A stretch of 8,941 nucleotides of DNA from an uncultured Clostridia bacterium. Its GTDB lineage: Bacteria; Bacillota; Clostridia; Oscillospirales; Oscillospiraceae. The stretch is from NCBI GenBank assembly GCA_947176425.1, contig CAMWQV010000051.1, forward strand, positions 1 to 8,941, in the 5' to 3' direction. Made by a program: the position numbers and the translations under genes. Shown piece by piece: positions 6,252-8,941 of the stretch; the stretch's first letter is position 1, and every line of letters starts with the position of its first letter. Below the pieces are notes generated by a model. It was not told where the DNA came from. It ran no database searches and saw nothing but the letters and a program-made list of their open reading frames with translations.

Positions 6252-6830
6252 ATGTCAAATTGGATAGAATATTATGGCTGTCGCAGAGAAGATATCGGGA
6301 TAATAGACGAGTCTTTTCGCTTGTTTTTGGATGTATGTTGGCCATATGTAGACTATTTTACTTTTTCTAGCTGTAGGGATGATATTATTAGTGAGGAGCA
6401 GCGTTACGGTGACTTCTGTGAACTAAAAAAAGAGCTGACTCCTTTTTTTGCGGGAAGAACTGTACGAAATGAATGGTTCGGATACGGCTGGGGTCCCAGT
6501 AAATATGCCGAAATGTGCATATACCGGTACAGAGCCTCTAAAGAGGCAAAAGAGGTGATTTTGTCGTGCTATAGAGATCTCCTTTTGCACTTTCCTACTG
6601 ATAAGCCAAGTGTTAAGGCACTTAGAAAATTTGATGATCTTTGCCTGTTCAGTCGGGGAAAACTATTTCTTGGAACGGTTTCTCATGAATATCAAGTCTG
6701 TCTTTATCCTCTGACCATACAAATGCGCTCCATAGCAACCTCGCTGCAAATGTGGCATCCATGTAAATGGTGTGATGAACGTGATAGACGCAACATCTAT
6801 AAATTCAACTGGACGGATGAGCCCTCTTAA
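6252..6830 (+). CDS. Array paralog 1, unknown function
   Basis: 192 residues, soluble, rich in aromatic residues and cysteine (ten Cys). Landmarks: WIEYYG at 4-9; FLDVCWPYVDYFTFSSCRDD; RYGDFCELKKEL; VRNEWFGYGW; AEMCIYRYRAS; FDDLCLFSRGKLFLGTVSHE; and the tail NIYKFNWTDEPS. These recur in the two genes that follow. AAAGGAGG sits 6 bases before the ATG. Over the 100 residues starting ESFRLF it differs from paralog 3 at about 21 positions by eye. Relative to paralogs 2 and 3 it has GTVSHE in place of GS(V/I)CHE and ends its conserved core with CKWCDE. No catalytic motif I know is visible. An immunity-type or host-interaction protein is one possibility, unproven. Confidence 0.85.
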   Translation: MSNWIEYYGCRREDIGIIDESFRLFLDVCWPYVDYFTFSSCRDDIISEEQRYGDFCELKKELTPFFAGRTVRNEWFGYGWGPSKYAEMCIYRYRASKEAKEVILSCYRDLLLHFPTDKPSVKALRKFDDLCLFSRGKLFLGTVSHEYQVCLYPLTIQMRSIATSLQMWHPCKWCDERDRRNIYKFNWTDEPS

Positions 6831-6871
6831 ATCAAACCAACGAACCGCTGCAATTAAAATTTTTACAGGAG
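6806..6871 (+). repeat. Array spacer repeat, copy B
   Basis: Second copy of the spacer: caactggacggatgagcc, the stop, taaatcaaaccaacg, aaccgctgcaat, an A/T-rich run and aggag. It joins paralogs 1 and 2. Confidence 0.75.
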
Positions 6872-6879
6872 ATGGTGAT

Positions 6880-7461
6880 ATGACAAAATGGATTGCGCAT
6901 TATGGAACTTCTGTCAAAGAGATTGACGAGATAAGAGATGAAATTTTTCGTCAGTTTTTGGATGTATGTTGGCCATATGTAGACTATTTTACATTTTCCA
7001 GCTGCAGGGATAATAGTATAAGTGAAGAACGGCGTTATGGTGACTTTTGTGAATTGAAAAAGGAGCTGAATCCCTTTTTTGAAGGAAGAAATGTACGCAA
7101 TGATTGGTTCGGATACGGCTTTTCCAGCCGTAAAGAGGCCGAAATGTGCATATACCGATACAAGGCATCTGAGGAAGCAAAAGAGGCTATTTTATCTTGT
7201 TATAGAGATCTTTTTCTGCATTTTCCAATTGATAAACCAGGTGTTAAATTTCTAAGGCGGTTTGATGACCTCTGCTTATTTAGCCAGGGGAAACTGTTTT
7301 ATGGAAGTGTTTGCCACGAACATGAAGCCTATCTTTATCCCCTGACAATGCAGATGCGTTCCCAGGTGACTTCATTAGGAGAATGGAGCCCATGTGAGTG
7401 GCGCGATGAAAATGACCGGAGAGATATCCACCAGTACAACTGGGTGGACGAGCCATCTTAA
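6880..7461 (+). CDS. Array paralog 2, unknown function
   Basis: 193 residues from the ATG at 6880, which follows AGGAG by 8 bases and aligns with the starts of its neighbours. An upstream in-frame ATG at 6772 overlaps paralog 1 and is not the start. It shows the family landmarks: MTKWIAHYG, FLDVCWPYVDYFTFSSC, RYGDFCELKKEL, VRNDWFGYGF, AEMCIYRYKAS, FDDLCLFSQGKLFYGSVCHE, and the tail NWVDEPS. Near its start it shares a 39-base identical run with paralog 1 (6954-6992 with 6323-6361). In its C-terminal third it is closer to paralog 3 (GKLFYGS, EAYLYPLTMQMRS, CEWRDE). This mosaic suggests exchange between copies. Confidence 0.86.
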   Translation: MTKWIAHYGTSVKEIDEIRDEIFRQFLDVCWPYVDYFTFSSCRDNSISEERRYGDFCELKKELNPFFEGRNVRNDWFGYGFSSRKEAEMCIYRYKASEEAKEAILSCYRDLFLHFPIDKPGVKFLRRFDDLCLFSQGKLFYGSVCHEHEAYLYPLTMQMRSQVTSLGEWSPCEWRDENDRRDIHQYNWVDEPS

Positions 7462-7496
7462 ATCAACTAACCGCTGCAATCGATTTTTTAAAGGAG
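7437..7496 (+). repeat. Array spacer repeat, copy C
   Basis: Third copy of the spacer, slightly shorter: caactgggtggacgagcc, the stop, taaatcaactaaccgctgcaatc, a T-run and aaggag. It joins paralogs 2 and 3. After paralog 3 the spacer is absent, marking the end of the array. Confidence 0.75.
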
Positions 7497-7507
7497 ATGA
7501 TGTTGAT

Positions 7508-8113
7508 ATGACAAAGTGGATTGCCTATTACGGGTGTGGTGATGATTATTACGGGTATAACGAAGAGGAAGATAGGATAATTGATGAATCTTTTCGTCAG
7601 TTTTTGGATATATGCTGGCCCTATGTCGACTACTTTACTTTTTCGTGCTGTAGGGATGACGTTGTACGTGAAGAACTGCGCTACGGTGACTTCTGTGAAC
7701 TGAAAAAGGATCTGAAACCTTGGTTTGCTGGAAGAAATGTGCGGAATGAATGGTTCGGATACGGATGGGCACCATATAAAGAAGCTGAAATGTGCATATA
7801 CCGCTACAGGGCTTCGGAAGAAGCAAAAGAGGTGATTTTGTCCTATTACAGAGATATTTTTATGCACTATCCAACGAATAAACCAAGGATTGAAACAATC
7901 AGAGGGTTTGACGATCTTTGTTTGTTCAATCAGGGCAAATTGTTTTACGGAAGCATCTGCCATGAATATGAAGCCTATCTCTACCCGTTGACGATGCAAA
8001 TGCGCTCTATGGTGACTTCGTTAGGGCAATGGAACCCCTGTGAGTGGCGCGATGAACGAGATAGGCGGAACATCCACAAATTCAATTGGACGGATGAGCC
8101 GTCCCCAATTTAG
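7508..8113 (+). CDS. Array paralog 3, unknown function, with N-terminal insertion
   Basis: 201 residues from the ATG at 7508 (AAGGAG 11 bases upstream; the in-frame ATG at 7394 overlaps paralog 2 and is not used). Family landmarks are all present: MTKWIAYYG, FLDICWPYVDYFTFSCC, RYGDFCELKKDL, VRNEWFGYGW, FDDLCLFNQGKLFYGSICHE, NWTDEPS. Two differences stand out. Residues 7-20 read YYGCGDD then YYGYNEE, a 7-residue duplication. The usual stop after DEPS is lost, so the protein ends DEPSPI. It is the last gene of the array and points toward the converging repA-like gene. Confidence 0.86.
   Translation: MTKWIAYYGCGDDYYGYNEEEDRIIDESFRQFLDICWPYVDYFTFSCCRDDVVREELRYGDFCELKKDLKPWFAGRNVRNEWFGYGWAPYKEAEMCIYRYRASEEAKEVILSYYRDIFMHYPTNKPRIETIRGFDDLCLFNQGKLFYGSICHEYEAYLYPLTMQMRSMVTSLGQWNPCEWRDERDRRNIHKFNWTDEPSPI
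7526..7567 (+). repeat. 21-bp tandem duplication inside paralog 3
   Basis: 7526-7546 and 7547-7567 both start with tattacgggt and match at 15 of 21 bases. They encode YYGCGDD and YYGYNEE. The duplication is in frame and accounts for the length difference from paralog 1 near the N-terminus. Confidence 0.65.
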
Positions 8114-8146
8114 CGCCGGTTTAACCTCGAAAATATATTTGTATCA

Positions 8147-8193
8147 CACTATTTATCGCCGTACAGATCATGATTGACCTGTGCGGCGTAGTG
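8147..8193. terminator. Large stem-loop between convergent array and repA-like gene
   Basis: cgccgtacag (8157-8166) pairs with ctgtgcggcg (8179-8188) with one G-U. An outer cacta (8147-8151) pairs with tagtg (8189-8193), leaving a 5-base bulge on the left side. The T-rich stretch on the plus strand (attttccaccttttt, from 8194) is not tight against the stem, so termination of the array transcript is likely but not certain; no T-run exists on the minus side. Confidence 0.5.
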
Positions 8194-8225
8194 ATTTTCC
8201 ACCTTTTTATTTTGGCGGCGGCGCA

Positions 8226-8941
8226 TCAGCTGACAGCAGTGTCCTGTGCCATGTCGTGGCTGACGAGGGACGTGTAATACTGGTCCATTGTGACCGAAGC
8301 GTTATACAGCGCTGTCAGCATATATGCCCGGATATTGCCGATATGAGTCGTGTTCTTCCGCAGACAGTCCAGAACGTAGCCAATATGCTCCCCCGTCAGT
8401 TTGAGCAACCGGCTCCTGACCACATCCACCGGCACAGCTTCCCCGCCTATGCGGATACTCTCTCGCTGGCTGCAGCAGGTTTCCACCATCAGCTCTATGT
8501 ATCCGTCTATCATATCCTGATCAAGGGGCCGTTCCTGCGTCAGAAAGTCGTATTCAATATTCTCGCGAATCAGTTCTCTGTAAGAATCCATCTCATCCTT
8601 TCCTATCCGCCGCCGCTTCGTGTGCCGCTGTACGGGGGATGCCGCTGCGGGGGTAGGGGGAAAGATGGATAGGTCAGTATCATTCCACTCAGTTTTTTTC
8701 TTATCAGTCTTATTAGGGACGGATATTCCGCAGTCTTGACCGCTGCTTTCCAGCGTTCCAGACTGCGTTTTTTGCGCTGTCAAGAGGGCGGAATTGTCCC
8801 GCTGTTCAGACTGCTGATTTTCCGCAGTCTGCGGACTACAGGGCGGCTGTGTTTGCTCCGGCTGTGGCAGGTCCGGTTCTGAGGGGAGGATGAAATTCTT
8901 GACATAAATTCTGGTGGGACGGCCCTGCCCCTGTTTTCTGC
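8226..8941 (-). CDS. RepA-like replication initiator, C-terminal part (5' end outside the window)
   Basis: The frame is open from the window edge to the TGA at 8228-8226, giving 237 residues; a TTG at 8783 is internal, not the start. At the visible N-terminal edge, RKQGQGRPTRIYVKNF resembles the segment after the DNA-binding domain of RepA initiators from clostridial elements. A proline/glutamine-rich linker follows (about 20-95). The conserved C-terminal helical domain runs from about MDSYRELIRENIEYDFL through ERPLDQDMIDGYIELMVE, IRIGGEAVPVDVVRSRLLKL and IGNIRAYMLTALYNA, resembling DUF6017-type tails. The role would be initiation of replication of the element. It converges on the paralog array. 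The linker DNA carries repeated motifs that may be an embedded origin. Confidence 0.82.
   Translation of the reverse strand, partial: RKQGQGRPTRIYVKNFILPSEPDLPQPEQTQPPCSPQTAENQQSEQRDNSALLTAQKTQSGTLESSGQDCGISVPNKTDKKKTEWNDTDLSIFPPTPAAASPVQRHTKRRRIGKDEMDSYRELIRENIEYDFLTQERPLDQDMIDGYIELMVETCCSQRESIRIGGEAVPVDVVRSRLLKLTGEHIGYVLDCLRKNTTHIGNIRAYMLTALYNASVTMDQYYTSLVSHDMAQDTAVS
8723..8831. repeat. Four-copy iteron-like motif inside the repA-like gene
   Basis: The 7-mer gcagtct occurs at 8730-8736 and 8824-8830, and its reverse complement at 8760-8766 and 8808-8814. The two direct copies sit in longer 14-base matches (8723-8736 and 8817-8830, one mismatch). The two inverted copies share a preceding gttc. 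Copies 8807-8814 and 8824-8831 form an 8-bp hairpin. They fall in different reading frames of the gene, which favours selection on DNA rather than on protein. Confidence 0.5.

Noticed and set aside
6772..6879. Upstream ATG extension of paralog 2 (and the similar one at 7394 for paralog 3)
   Set aside because: These extensions overlap the preceding paralog out of frame; the internal ATGs have ribosome sites and align with the family start.
7463..7999. 178-codon minus-strand frame opposite paralog 3
   Set aside because: Shadow of paralog 3; similar antisense frames appear behind the other copies simply because the genes are paralogous.
8181..8672. Plus-strand 163-codon open frame
   Set aside because: Lies opposite the repA-like gene; its product looks like a reverse-frame reading with no recognisable domain.

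Overview
The window looks like part of an integrative/conjugative element or plasmid of a gut-type Clostridia bacterium (Oscillospiraceae/Lachnospiraceae-like). The evidence is protein content and base composition: Shine-Dalgarno sites of the AGGAGG type, a RepA-like replication initiator with the C-terminal domain typical of Firmicutes mobile elements, a short sigma-like protein, a zinc-ribbon protein and a DinG-type helicase. The taxonomic call is inference. There are no rRNA, tRNA, CRISPR or transposase genes.

Layout, left to right. (1) 1-1955, minus strand: a DinG/Rad3-type helicase with an Fe-S cluster, overlapping by ATGA the first ten codons of a next gene that leaves the window. (2) 1956-2407: a GC-rich stretch without a convincing gene but with several strong stem-loops. 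(3) 2408-2893, minus: a small sigma-region-4-like protein whose ribosome binding site lies inside a perfect 15-bp inverted repeat. (4) 3027-4210, minus: a membrane-anchored DUF4367-type (anti-sigma-like) protein, then a four-cysteine zinc-ribbon protein, then a Rho-independent terminator. (5) 4480-5408, plus, divergent from the anti-sigma-like gene: an XRE-type repressor overlapping by ATGA an ECF-type sigma factor, then a terminator.

(6) 5440-8113, plus strand, AT-richer than its surroundings: a tandem array of paralogous genes of a family I do not recognise. It holds one divergent member, one collapsed remnant and three close copies (193, 201 and 192 residues) joined by a conserved spacer that carries each ribosome binding site. 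One copy carries a 21-bp tandem duplication, and the copies are mosaic. This is the most interesting part. Arrays of small, soluble, diverging paralogs are typical of immunity-protein or host-interaction loci, but no function can be assigned from sequence alone. (7) 8114-8225: a convergent junction with a large stem-loop. (8) 8226-8941, minus: the C-terminal 237 residues of a RepA-like initiator. Its linker-coding DNA holds four copies of a 7-bp motif in both orientations and different reading frames, a candidate embedded origin.

Working together: the repA-like and helicase genes look like element backbone. The XRE/sigma/anti-sigma set looks like a regulatory switch sitting next to the paralog array, which may be its target or simply adjacent cargo. 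A promoter-like sequence and an imperfect palindrome sit between that regulator operon and the array.
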